Shown in pieces: positions 47,046 through 60,122 of a stretch of 64,000 nt of DNA. The notes below the pieces were generated by a model. The model was not told the DNA's origin and searched no databases. It saw only the letters and a program-made list of their open reading frames with translations. This DNA comes from Pseudorasbora parva (taxonomy: Eukaryota; Chordata; Actinopteri; Cypriniformes; Gobionidae): NCBI RefSeq assembly GCF_024679245.1, contig NC_090195.1:5488300-5552299 (forward strand). Reading direction: 5' to 3'. A program made the translations under genes and the position numbers. The stretch's first letter is position 1, and each line of letters begins with the position of its first letter.

Positions 47046-48124
47046 GTACCCACAGCTGTTTGTGTCACAACTGGTGATCAAACAACAAAAGAGAAAGAGA
47101 AAATGACTTTTGTAGCTTTAACAAAGATACATTTGAAAATGTAATACATAAAATGTAATACGCATACGTTATATTTCATGTATACAGTGTTAACGGTTAA
47201 CAACAGTGACTGTTATTTTTATTATTCTAGAAAATTGTTTTTATATCACAATACATATTGCAGAAAAACAAAATATCACAATGCAAGTTTTTCCAATATT
47301 ACGTACTCAAGGATGTGTGGTTTGTGGCTGAAAAAAAAAATATATATACTGACTTGCAGCACTCAAACAATCCATCTGCATACTGGAAGAGCGATTTGGG
47401 GAAAGTATGGATGTATTTAAGATTTATGAAGTAAAAATTGACAACAAATGTTAGGAGACAGCTTGAACATCAGAAGATCTGCTCTTTAGTTTTCTCCTTT
47501 TTGAACAGCCTTTTAGTAAGGGATTATTTGAAGTACCTGGGATTACAGTGGCAGTTTTCCTCACTCCTCCTCAGTGAAGAGTCTGCGCTCGTGACTTCAA
47601 GAGACCAAGGGGCTCAATTGATATGACATCAGCTAATTCTCTGTTGACTTGTTATACAGGCCGTGTTTGAATCTTTAAGCTCTGTACTGCTACAAGGCTC
47701 TCCGGGGGCCCGTGGACTTTAGACGGGGGGCACTCTGCTTGTGCCACGTTATGGAGGGGTGTTGAGCGAGCCTCGTCACGTTAGAAGTGGAATCTGTGGA
47801 CTAATTAAACCCTCCGAGACCACAAAACACAGACCAGATTTACAACTCTCTTCATAACTGTTAAACCAACTCCTATTTATCGCTCAAATTACAGACACTG
47901 CACCCATGAGTGGAGCGCAGGCCAGACAGCAGTGGAACTGGATTTTATGCCACACTTAGGATGGAAGGTGCATGTTCTGTATGTGTGATGTTCAAGACGC
48001 GGAGAAAAAAATGTCCAATCAAGATATGGATACAAAGGTCTGACGATAGCTGCTTGGCAGAGACTGTTGAAATACTTACCAGTCATTTGCTTTTAAAAGT
48101 TAAAATTGTATTGAAAAAGCCTTA

Positions 48125-48972
<848 letters not shown>

Positions 48973-50930
48973 AACTAAAAATATTTATTCATGGATGGAA
49001 CATTCATAGTAAATTCCTCTTCCTGTTATTCCAATTAAAAAATATAGTATTTATTTTGGGACCTGGTTACAATTATAACTTGTCTCTTATTTTTTATTTT
49101 AAATTTGGCATAACCCTGATATACTCATATCCTATATGCATATGCGGTCCAGCATACCTTACTGATATTTCTATAATCAAAAGAAAATAAGAAGCACAAC
49201 TGAGAATGATGTCAGTTTAATAATGCTAAAATCGACAGTTCCAGTCGTGACGCATTAACATTGTGCACACAGAACAAAAAAGCATCACATTTACAATATG
49301 CATTCGTACTTCTTGAGAACTGAACCCGTGACCTTGGTGTGCGCTACCGCTTGAGCTACAGGAACATGATTTGGTTGAAATCACTTTGGGGGAAAATAAA
49401 TAAATAAAATATAAAAAATCATAACAGCACATCAAGGCATGACTAAAAAAATGCTCTCGACACATAAAAACTGTATATTTCCCATGCTCCTTCAGCGAAT
49501 TCACGCCCTCGCTGCAAACATACATTGTTAACACAAAAGGAAAGCTAATCTAAAACAATCTATCTAAAGAAACGAGGCTGAATGGGTCCAAGCGAAAGGA
49601 AAGTTTGAGGTTGAAACTCTTCCAGGCATATTTCCTCTGCCTGGCTGCAGAGGAGAGAGTATGCTAAGATAGAAAGTATTATTTTCCTAAATGGAAGGTG
49701 TCAGATGGTCACGCTGAGGTGATCGGCTGTTCGAGATCACTGCTTCCCATCTGCAATTTGTGACGTGTGAAAGATTCAGCCCAAATGTGCTCACAAACTG
49801 GAAATCCACAGCACTTTTTCTTATCGGTGCCAAGCAAGATAACCAGCTGCTTTACAGATCAGGGAACATATCATATTAATATCATGGAGTGTTGTGATAT
49901 CATCTTGTTTGTAAAAATATTTTTGTTAACTAAGTGTGGTGGGACGGCAACCTCTGAAAGTGGCTGTTTTATTTATTTATTTTATTTTTTATTAAATCTA
50001 ATTTTCGCACAAAGTATGTGAAAAGCTTTTGCATATTAGACCACTGGCTGGAACAGGAATTATTTTGTTTAAATAGATGGAACACTGCAAATTTATTTCC
50101 TACGGCTTTTGCGTTTGGCTATCATTATTAGATGATAAAATGGAAAGCTAGTGTGGAATTACATGCAGTATTACACGTCTTTATTTTAAATACAAGGTCA
50201 AAGGAACCCGTTCATGGCTTGAATGGTAACAAACATGATCAAAGCCTGCATTAGATGACACCTACACCACTCATGATGTTCATAAATTAAAGCTAATCTT
50301 GTTAGCGTAGCACTGGGAGCAGTGCTTATGAGGTTTTGCATCACTGCAATTAACAAATTACTTTCACTATCAATAACAAATCTGTATCTACACCATGTTC
50401 TTGTATTTTTTCCTCTGTGTGGTGACATCTTTAGCTTTTTATGTTATGATGTGAACAGCTATGATGATTAGAAAGTGTCCCACTTTACCACGCATGCAGA
50501 CTTCATATACTAAACCATATAAAATGGCAGTCTAGAAAAGAATGTTGTTGTTGTTAGCAAGTTAAACTAATACACTAATTACAAAACTTCAGCTTTCTTT
50601 CATTTCCCCACAAAATAAAAGCACTACAGAAGAAAAAAACAATAAACAATAATATAAATAATTGTAATATATATATATTTTTAAAATATTCCCAAAATAA
50701 TGTTTAAAGAGTAAAAAAAAAAGTTTATTTATTATTATAAATAATAAAGAAAAGATAATAGATTTAATAAATTGAATATGTTTAATAAAAGTAATATCAT
50801 TTTTTAATAAACTATCACTCAATTTTACTAGGTCAGGATTTATTATCATTAACTAAAGCTAAAGCTAAAACTAAACATTATGTTTTATTACTTGAAATAA
50901 GATAAACATTAACCAGAAACAAATATATTA
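48973..50930. other. intergenic, one SINE-like fragment, otherwise unassigned
   Basis: Apart from the tRNA-like segment at 49306-49365, I see only AT-rich unassigned DNA. 50620-50870 is extremely AT-rich. Confidence 0.5.
49306..49365 (-). repeat. tRNA-like SINE head (fragment)
   Basis: Minus strand reads GTTCCTGTAGCTCAAGCGG, then GTAGCGCACACC, then GGGTTCAG. This resembles an A box (TAGCTCAAGCGG) and a decayed B box about 30 nt apart. Not a functional tRNA: the stems do not close. Confidence 0.55.
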
Positions 50931-50993
50931 GTGTTGTCGAATTGATTAATCACGATGAACCACATCTAACATAAAAGTTTGTTTATATATGTG

Positions 50994-51056
<63 letters not shown>

Positions 51057-51116
51057 TCATTGAGTCGATTAATCACGATTAATCGGATCTAACATAAAAG
51101 TTTGTTTATATACGTG

Positions 51117-51171
<55 letters not shown>

Positions 51172-51360
51172 TCATCGAGTCGATTAATCACGATTAACCG
51201 GATCTAACATAAAAGTTTGTTTATATATGTGTATTACACACACATTATATATGTGTATTATACATACATGTGTATTATATGTTGTCGAGTCGATTAATCA
51301 CGATGAACCACATCTAACATAAAAGTTTGTTTATATAATTGTGTGTGTTTGTATTTTATT

Positions 51361-51438
<78 letters not shown>

Positions 51439-51535
51439 CCATATAATATTCTATATTCCATATAATATATATAGATAGATATAATATATATTATATATGT
51501 GTGTTTATATAATATTTTTTTATAAACAGTATATA

Positions 51536-51568
<33 letters not shown>

Positions 51569-51652
51569 GCACAATACAAACACACACATATTATATAAAC
51601 CAACTTTTATGTTAGATGTAGTTAATTGTGATTAATCGACTCGACGACACTA
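50931..51652. repeat. tandem cluster of gattaatcacgat units with (CA)n and (TA)n
   Basis: Four direct copies begin at 50931, 51054, 51169 and 51281, each with cgattaatcacgat, atctaacataaaagtttg and then (CA)n or TA. A fifth, inverted copy ends the block (about 51571-51652). (CA)n at 51001-51052 and 51121-51167; (TA)n at 51365-51435. Confidence 0.85.
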
Positions 51653-51999
51653 CTATATATTTCCATATAATCTATACTCCATATAACGCATGCACCCACG
51701 CACATATTATTTTATTAAATATTTAATAAATATTTGCATGCATATATATATATATAGTTCAAGTTCACTAAACAAAAAAAGACAAAAATAACAAAACACA
51801 CACACAAAAAAAATTAAAACTATTAACACAAGTATGTGTATATCATTAATATTAAAATAACACTGCTTAGGTTCTATGACAGATCATTGTATATAATTGC
51901 TGTGATATGCTAATATGTGGTGTATGTTCTGTAATTGTATCTTGATAATATTTGAGAAACATACTGAGCCTGCAGCCCACAGGGGTGTTGATTAGGTGT

Positions 52000-52420
52000 G
52001 GAAGTTAGGCGCATTGTGTCTCCATCACATATGGGGTTCTAATGGGCGAGTCCCGGACCAGGTGGGCCCTGGTGTTCAGAGACCTGCAGACGATCACTCA
52101 TGACAAAGAAAACAGCAGAAGAAGAGAGAGAGAGAACGAGAGGGAGGTATCAGGGTAGTGGGGTGTACCTTAGGGAGCAGCTGGGCAGCTAGGACAGAGG
52201 CATGATGGGATACTGGAGGAACACTGGCATGTGTGTGTTTGCACGTGTGTGTGTGCCACTAGCGGGTAGCCACCCTCAGGGTTGGCAGCGGCGAAGGAGC
52301 CGTGTGCGCTGGAGCGGCCGCGGACGCAGTGGCGCGATCACCTGGGGAAGGTAAAGCCAGCGGAGCAGAGCTGATGCTTATTTCTGGGGAGAACTGGGAG
52401 ATTTTATTCGTTAAAGCGGC
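52000..52420. other. GC-rich patch, possible exon or CpG island
   Basis: Clearly richer in GC and CpG than its surroundings (for example gctggagcggccgcggacgc). Minus strand has cttccccag/GTGATC at 52342/52341, usable as an acceptor. No frame could be tied to a known protein. Confidence 0.35.
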
Positions 52421-52788
52421 GCCCAAACACCCTCAGCCTCAAAAATATATATAAAAAATGTAACAAAGAAAACCACAAGGGAATTGGACGTATGAAAAGA
52501 ATCAGATGCTGAATGATTATAAGAATATGTGATTTGAGGTTGATCATGTAAATATATCTTACATGATCTTTAGCTGCATTTGAAAATCATTTCTGCATAA
52601 TTCAGAAAACATTCATTCGAGATGAAAATATTAGTACATTTTGTTTTTGTTTTTACCAATGTGTTTTAGCTATTCAATTTAGCATGGTTGAATAAATGCA
52701 CACATATTCTATATATTTAATATATTATTTATATTAATTATCAATAATCATTTGTATATTTAATTTATATAATATATAGCTTACTACT

Positions 52789-53195
52789 GTTCAAAAGTTG
52801 GGGGTCAGTAAGATTTTTTTCCTGAAATAAATTAATACTTAATACAAGGATGCATTGATCAGAAGAGACACTAAAGGCATTTGAAATATTACATAAGATT
52901 TCAATTTTAAATAATTTATGTTCTTTTGAACTTTGTATTCATCAACGAATCCTGAAAAAAACTAATGTTTTCACGGTTTTCACAAAAATATGAAGCAGCA
53001 CAACAGTTTTCAACACTGATAATAATAAGAAATTACTATTGAGCAGCAAATCATCATATTAGAATGATTTCTGAAGGATTATGTGACCCTGAAGACTGCA
53101 GTAATGATGCTGAAAATTATAATATTGTATAAAAATTATAATTAAATAATATTACAGTTTTTACATAATTTTTGATCAACATACTTAACATTTTT
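52789..53195. repeat. dispersed repeat (ttactgttcaaaagttgggg family)
   Basis: Contains tactgttcaaaagttggggg and atttctgaaggat, atgatgctgaaaatt, tttttgatcaa blocks. The latter group recurs at 29320-29600 in the same orientation. Confidence 0.6.
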
Positions 53196-53224
53196 GAAAC
53201 ACATCTTCCTACATACCTGTTTTT

Positions 53225-53228
<4 letters not shown>

Positions 53229-53268
<40 letters not shown>

Positions 53269-53547
53269 TTTGTTTTTGTGAAATGTGGGGACATTCCATA
53301 GACGTAATGGTTTTTATACTGTACAAACCGTATTTTCTATCCCCTTACACTACTCCTGCCCATAAACCTACCCATCACAGGAAACATTCTGGATTTTTAC
53401 TTTCTCAATAAAATTCATTCTGTATGATTTATAAGCCTTTTGAAAAGTGGGGACATGGGTAATGTCCTCATATTTCACCCTCTCCTTGTAATACCTGTCC
53501 TACCCATGTCATTATACACATTTGTGTCCTCACATGTCACAAAAACA

Positions 53548-53618
<71 letters not shown>
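53229..53618. repeat. two (CA)n runs flanking a dispersed repeat
   Basis: (CA)n at 53229-53266 and 53550-53618. The 280 bp between them (gtggggacattccatag to tgtcctcacatgtc) has inverted-looking ends (gtggggaca / tgtcctcac) and reads like a dispersed element. Confidence 0.75.
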
Positions 53619-54167
53619 CACAACTTTTGTTCATCTAAAGAAGCATCATTTATTGCATTCCTTTTGCTAATCTTGCACCAACATTCGAGTAAAAAAACAG
53701 ACATTCGCAGTCTTTAATTTCTCTCCGCTCTTTTGTTCCGACGCCAGCGGTTCCCCCGTTGAAAATGGGCTTTCTGTCTAATATGGTCAGCGCCACACAA
53801 TTACTCCCTCCAGTGAAAAGTGAAACAAACGCAGGGCATGCAGAGCATTTTGCATTATCTGCGCCCCTTGGATAGTCTAACAATAATAACTGTAAGACAA
53901 CGTCAAGCCGAGGCTGCCAAGCTCAGCTAGCACTTATTGGAACTTCAGAAATGAAGTTTGAGGTGAAATGGAGTGCTAAAATGGTCGCATTCAGGAATTC
54001 TGCCATGTCTTCATGCATTTTATTAATGTGTATATATAATAGTGCGGACTTATAAGGGAAACTCTAGTAACTTGTATCCTGCATTCACATCTGAATTGGA
54101 GGATTTTCAGCTGTAATTGTGTGTGTGAATGATGCAAAATAGAGAATATATGTATAAATATATATTA

Positions 54168-55253
54168 CACACTCACCTAAAGGATTATTAGGAACACCTG
54201 TTCAATTTCTCACTAATGCAATTATCTAATCAACCAATCACATGGTAGTTGCTTCAATGCATTTAGGGGTGTGGTCCTGGTCAAGACAATCTCCTGAACT
54301 CCAAACTGAATGTCAGAATGGGAAAGAAAGGTGATTTAAGCAATTTTGAGCGTGGCATGGTTGTTGGTGACAGACGGGCCGGTCTGAGTATTTCACAATC
54401 TGCTCAGTTAGTGCGATTTTCACGCAAAACCATTTCTAGGGTTTACAAAGAATGGTGTGAAAAGTGAAAAACATCCAGTATGTGGCAGTCCTGTGGAAGA
54501 AAATGCCTTGTTGATGCTAGAGGTCAAAGGAGAATGGGCCGACTGATTCAAGCTGATAGAGGAGCAACTTTGATTGAAATAACCACTCGTTACAACCGAG
54601 ATATGCAACAAAGCATTTGTGAAGCCACAACACACACAACCTAGAGGTCGATGGGCTACAACAGCAGAAGACCCCACCGGGTACCACTCATCTCCGCTAC
54701 AAATAGGAAAAAGAGGCTATAATTTACATGTTGCCTGGTCTGATGAGTCTCGATTTCTGTTGAGACATTCATATGGTAGAGTCAGAATTTGGTGTAAACA
54801 GAATGAGAACATGGATCCATCATGCCTTGTTACCACTGTGCAGGCTGGTGGTGGTGGTGTAATGGTGTGGGGAATGTTTTCCTGGCACACTTTAAGCCCC
54901 TTAGTGCCAATTAGGCATCATTTAAATGCCACGGCCTACCTTGTTTCTGACCATGTCCATTCCTTTATGACCACCATGTACCCATCCTCTGATGGCTACT
55001 TCCAGCAGGATAATGCACCATGTCACAAAGCTCAAATAATTTCAAATTGGATTCTTGAACATGACAATGAGTTCACACTAAAATGGCCGCCACAGTCATC
55101 AGATCTCAACCCAATAGAGGATCTTTGGGATGTGGTGGAACGGGAGCGGTTTGGGATGTGGTGGAACGAGTGGTTATTTCAATCAAAGTTGCTCTTCTAT
55201 CAGCTTGAATCAGTCGGCCCATTCTCCTCTGACCTCTAGCATCGACAAGGCAT
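54168..55253 (+). mobile_element. rearranged Tc1/mariner-type element with inverted 3' end
   Basis: The left end cacactcacctaaaggatta follows TA. It has a recognisable Tc1/mariner-type interior, but the 3' transposase end and right inverted repeat are absent. Instead 55166-55253 is the reverse complement of 54503-54590. A 16-bp direct repeat (gggatgtggtggaacg at 55128 and 55153) marks the junction. Confidence 0.85.
54318..55165 (+). pseudogene. broken Tc1/mariner-type transposase
   Basis: ATG at 54318 gives MGKKGDLSNFERGMVVGDRR, a typical helix-turn-helix start, but TGA follows at 54465-54467. Later catalytic-domain pieces are readable: WSDESRF near 54740, GGGGVMVWGMFSW, YFQQDNAPCHKAQ, SSDLNPIEDLWDVVERE, ending at the rearrangement. 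Not functional. Confidence 0.85.
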
Positions 55254-58200
55254 ATATGTATATACACACTACAAGAATTTAATTGAAAAACGGCAAAAAT
55301 GCACCATAGAATTGGTCCATACGAAGGTTTTTTCCCCAAGCCTTCTGTAGCCATACTATTTTTGGCAAGTTTTTTTCCTCAGCCATAGCTCTCAAAATCT
55401 CATTCAAAAAGACACGTGAGAGCAGAGCTTTTGGTATCACTGACGTCAAACTCGGCTCAATAACCTTTTGAACAAGCACAATTGAGATTTGAGTGCCTTG
55501 GCGGAAGGCAAGATTTTCATGATAGAATGACATGAATTTCTGCGCATTCCTCACAGAAAGCTATCGAACGTTTTGCTATCGAACGAGCTATCGAATTCGT
55601 CATCTTCTAATGCAAAAAAACGACTTTTTGTTTTTGAACAACTTGAGGGCGAATAAATGAAAATTTAAATTTGAACCCCAAAAATGTGTATTTGAGCGAG
55701 TGTTCAATAATATACCTTTACGCATCCGTCCTGCTAAATCGCTCATCACTGACACCTCATACGGACGTCACGTGTTAATGACATCTGTAATGAGAAAACA
55801 CAGACATTTAGGCCCAAACCCAAGCACGATTCCTCCACAGTACGGTGCAAGTATTAATAAAGAGATTTTGTCAAACGTAACTCGTGTTTAATTGCCGTCA
55901 GGGCGGTTTGACTGAATCCGTCCTTCAGCATCTGCATTGCTGAGCTTCTCTCCCCCTCTTTTTCTTCATCTCCGTCTCATATCTTTCCCCCTACTGCACC
56001 CATCGAATTGGCACCAAACCCTTCAAGATGTCCCCAGCAGGCTCTTGCTTCGCTGGCCGCGTAGTAGACTGTGTGGTTTCCTTTAAACAGCTGTAATTTG
56101 TATTTCCAATCACTGTGCTGATTTCTGCTCATTATATTGCTGTTTCACACCGGTAAGTGAGCAAAAGTTTGGATTGATTGACTCTAATTAACTAAAAAAC
56201 GTTCCGAGCCAGGGGTTTATTACCATGCTAGCTAGCCACAAATGTCAGAGACTTTCACAAATTATTATCCTGTTAAGATGAATGTGTGGGGAGGCAGGGA
56301 AGTGTGGAGACAAAGAGAACATATATTATTTTCATGACGAATTTGTTTATCGCTCTTCTTTTTTTTCTTCACTTTTTTCAGGTGTCTTATTTTCCAATTA
56401 AATACACACAGACTCAGCATCTGTACACATTTCAAGGGTTGTCATCGCCTCGCGTTGCAGCATGAAGCCTGCGAGTATGTACGTCTTGTAATTATGATCT
56501 CTGTTATTGAATTGGCCGTCAGAATATTACAAATTTGACACTGAAAAGTCTAGCTTTAATCATGCATTCAATCTGATTTAACTTAAAGATGAAGTGTGTA
56601 ATTTCTGCAGCACTGGTGTCACCAAATGGGATTGCCAGTTGTCTTTGTTTTCATATCAGAGAAAAATATTACACATTATACCTTTAAAATCGGTCAACAC
56701 CTATATAACCCCTAAACTCAGGGTCTTCATTTGGCTCAGGAAAGCTAGCGTACAATACAGCTTGTGTGTAATAGAGTCGTCTGCCGGTTGCTAACCCTCT
56801 GTAAGGTTTGATGCATGTTTCTGTTGAAATTAATGGCAGTGGTGTTTCCTGGCCTGGTGTCATTTATTTCACAGGATTGATTGGAGGCAGGAAGAGCAGA
56901 CAAATGTGTTTGGGAAGTGTTCTAATTTAAAATATGCCTGCCTGACCTGGAAGAGAAAGCCAAGAGACAATTAATCCTTCAAAAACATGACCCGGGTGTC
57001 CGAGGTGCCAGCAAACTTTAGTGCACAAACATCATATGTAGCACATCAATTCAAGACCATTATTAATAATAAATACATCAATTATATATATATAGCGCAT
57101 TTCCTATGTACTACTGTACACCCAAAGCGCTTTACAGTCATGTCAGTGCAATTTATCTGGCTGTTTAAGGTTTCATTTTTATTATTAGAAATTATTATGA
57201 CTATTTAGTAGTAGTTGTAATAGTAATAGTAATAATAGTAATAATAATAATAATAATGAAATATTAAACATTGGCATCCTTATTTGACTGTTTAACAACA
57301 GTTTTTTTCTTCTTCCCAAAACAAGTGTAAAAAATATATAATAATAACAATTAACATAATAATTATAAATATTACATTGTATTCATCTATTTAATGATTA
57401 ATCAATTTCAAACAATTTTCATATATTATTATGATAATTTAGTAATAATAATAATAATAATAAAATTAAGCATTGGCATCATTATCTGACTGTTTAACAA
57501 CTGTTTTCAAGTTTCTAATAATTATAATAAAGTTTTACATACATGATTATTATTAACAAATAAATTATTATTATTCATATATTAATAAACAAACAAATAT
57601 GTATGACATTCTATCTGACTGTTTAATTCAAATTATGATTATTTTGTTTTAGAATAATAACTGTTTAGGGTTATAATAAATTATAATAAAAATAAGTTTA
57701 AAACAAATAATGTTTAATAATTATTAATATATTAATTATTAATTATAGCAATTATAATTTATTGAACTGTTGAACATAATGTATTCACTGTTTTCAATTA
57801 TTATATAATAAAGTTTCAAATAAATGATTTATTCATATAATAATGATTAATATAACTATGAATTGTTATTATATTAGTTATACATTATTAAACACCTTTT
57901 TTATCTGTTTAGAAAAGTTTCAAATGAATTATTATTAATCATTAATATGTTTGTATTATTATTATTAATACATAATTAATTGAACATATCTAGCCTTTTA
58001 TTTACTGTTTTAAGTTTCTAATAAATGATTATATAATAATTATAGTTATGACAAGACTAAATAGCAAACGTCCATGTGATAAAGAGCCAAACCGTGGCTA
58101 AGAAGTGTGTGCCGCTAGTTGTAACAATTGGGTTTCATCTCAGTTTGAGTTTTTTAAATCATGTTTATAATTACATTTTAAAATTAAATAAATAAAATAT

Positions 58201-58974
58201 TATAAAAATTAATGAACAATATAACATTAATGTGAATACTATGATCATCACAATAAATAAATCTTCCATCATCAAGTAATATAATTTATTAACCAAAATT
58301 GTAGTAAGTTTACAGTTGGCAAGCGATGTACCAAAGCCCATTGAACGAATGGCACATTATTGTAGAATTCATCTGTCTACAAAATAAACAGTAGGACTAG
58401 TTAGTGCTGTTCTGCTGATCACAGGACGCACGAGTCCAGTCGCTGGCCATTATTATCCACTGCAAATGCAGAAGGGCGGGATGTTCATCCACTCTGGCAG
58501 TCTCAAAGGTGCCAAAGGATCTCTTTCACTGAGTTTAAAGAGAAATAGTATGTCTCCCAGTCATCCATTTAGTTCTCTGTCTGTATTCTCTGCTTAAAAA
58601 AAAGTTGTATTGCTGTCATGGGAGTATGTATGCTTCTGGGCCCATTCATTCATGTCAAATGAATCCTATAACACTTTGCAGGGAATATATGTCATTTCCA
58701 CATCTACATAACCAACCTCAAACTGTCACAGCGATACACACTTCAAAATAAAGGTTCTTATCATCAACTATTTTCAAAGAGTATATTAGGAGTGTATAAG
58801 GTTTGAGATGTTTAATGCGTTGCATTGCAATTTACACTTAATAGGGTCTAATTTTTAGCATAGGTAGTTTTAACACATTATATTTTTGCAGCATTTTATC
58901 TAATCAATTCTGGAAAAATAAAATATAATGCATTAACTAATGTTAAAAACAAGACCTTATTATGAAGTGTTATA
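55254..58974. other. intergenic; degenerate AT tandem region
   Basis: 55254-57000 is unassigned. 57065-57140 contains a tatatagcgcatttc and aaagcgctttacagtc segment typical of fish dispersed repeats. 57230-58060 is a degenerate tandem region. 58140-58970 is AT-rich and unassigned. Confidence 0.5.
57230..58060. repeat. degenerate AT-rich tandem repeat
   Basis: Roughly 100-150-bp degenerate units containing ttggcatc, tctgactgtttaac, ttttcaagtttctaataa and runs of aataat. Copies are visible near 57260, 57470, 57600, 57890 and 57990. Confidence 0.55.
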
Positions 58975-59050
58975 CAGTGGGTACGGAAAGTATTCAGACC
59001 CCCTTACATTTTTCACTCTTTGTTAAATTGCAGCCATTTTCTAAAATCAT

Positions 59051-59669
59051 TTAAGTTCTTTTTTTTTTCTCATTAATGTACACACAGCACCCCATTTTGA
59101 CCATTTTGACAGAAAAACACAGAATTGATGACATTTCAAACACAATTGTTAACCACTGGACAGGTGATATTTTTCTCCACACACACCAATTAGAATTAAG
59201 GCCAAAAAGTCCTATCTTGGTCTCATCAGACCAGAGAATCTTATTTCTCACCATCTTGGAGTCCTTCAGGTGTTTGTTTTTTTAGCAAACTCCATGCGGG
59301 CTTTCATGAGGCTTCCGTCGGGCCACTCTGCCATAAAGCCCCGACTGGTGGAGGGCTGCAGTGATGGTTGACTTTCTACAGCTTTCTCCCATCTCCTGAC
59401 TGCATCTCTGGAGCTCAGCCACAGTGACCTTTGGGTTCTTCTTTACCTCTCTCACCGAGGCTCTTCTCCCCTGATAGATCAGTTTGTTCGGATGGCCAGC
59501 TCTAGGAAGGGTTCTGGTCATCTCAAACGTCTTCCATTTAAGGATTATGGAGGCCACTGTGCTCTTATGAACCTTAACTCCATCAGAATTTTTTTTTACA
59601 ACCGTGGCGAGATCTGTGCCTTGCCACAATTCTGTCTCTGAGATCTTCAGGCAGTTCCTTTGACCTCAT
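59051..59669 (-). pseudogene. truncated, frameshifted Tc1-like transposase of the outer element
   Basis: Starts at 59669 (MRSKELPEDLRDRIVARH), shifts frame near 59600, then continues as the helix-turn-helix and GHPNKL / VTVAELQR region to a stop at 59282. Another frame (59254-59051) holds the first catalytic Asp (LWSDETKIGLFG), then runs into the terminal repeat. The second Asp and Glu are deleted. Confidence 0.85.
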
Positions 59670-59825
59670 GATTCTCATTTGCTCTGACATGCACTGTGAG
59701 CTGTAAGGTCATATATACACTGTAAAAAATTATATGTTCAATAAGTTATGACAACATATGTTTTTACATTGTTTTAACTCATCAAAATAAGTTAAGAAAC
59801 GTTAAACTTGTTTTTATTAGTTATA

Positions 59826-60039
59826 CAGTATTGTTCAAAATAATAGCAGTACAATGTGACTAACCAGAATAATCAAGGTTTTTAGTATATTTTTTATTGC
59901 TACGTGGCAAACAAGTTACCAGTAGGTTCAGTAGATTGTCAGAAAACAAACAAGACCCAGCATTCATGATATGCACGCTCTTAAGGCTGTGCAATTGGGC
60001 AATTAGTTGAAAGGGGTGTGTTCAAAAAAATAGCAGTGT
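59826..60039. repeat. left 214-bp TIR of the intact Tc1-like element
   Basis: Starts CAGTATTGTTCAAAATAATA and ends with a second internal copy of the same motif (gttcaaaaaaatagcagtgt). The TIR therefore contains outer and inner repeats of the core, as in IR/DR-type Tc1 elements. Confidence 0.88.
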
Positions 60040-60122
60040 CTACCTTTGACTGTACAAACTCAAAACTATTTTGTACAAACATTTTTTTTTTCTGGGATTT
60101 AGCAATCCTGTGAATCACTAAA

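Larger units (their letters stand above)
42240..48124. other. region upstream of klhl14, no gene recognised
   Basis: Includes the klhl14 promoter area (42240-42700, with an (AAG)n tract near 42380), a duplicated 119-bp core (43392-43510 and 45224-45342), a SINE-tail-like stretch at 46100-46158 (gtgaaaagcgctatacaaat), and a repeat at 46730-47045 shared with 34130-34470. No coding sequence supported. Confidence 0.55.

Noticed and set aside
49306..49365. Functional tRNA gene
   Set aside because: Acceptor and anticodon stems do not form; only promoter-like boxes remain.
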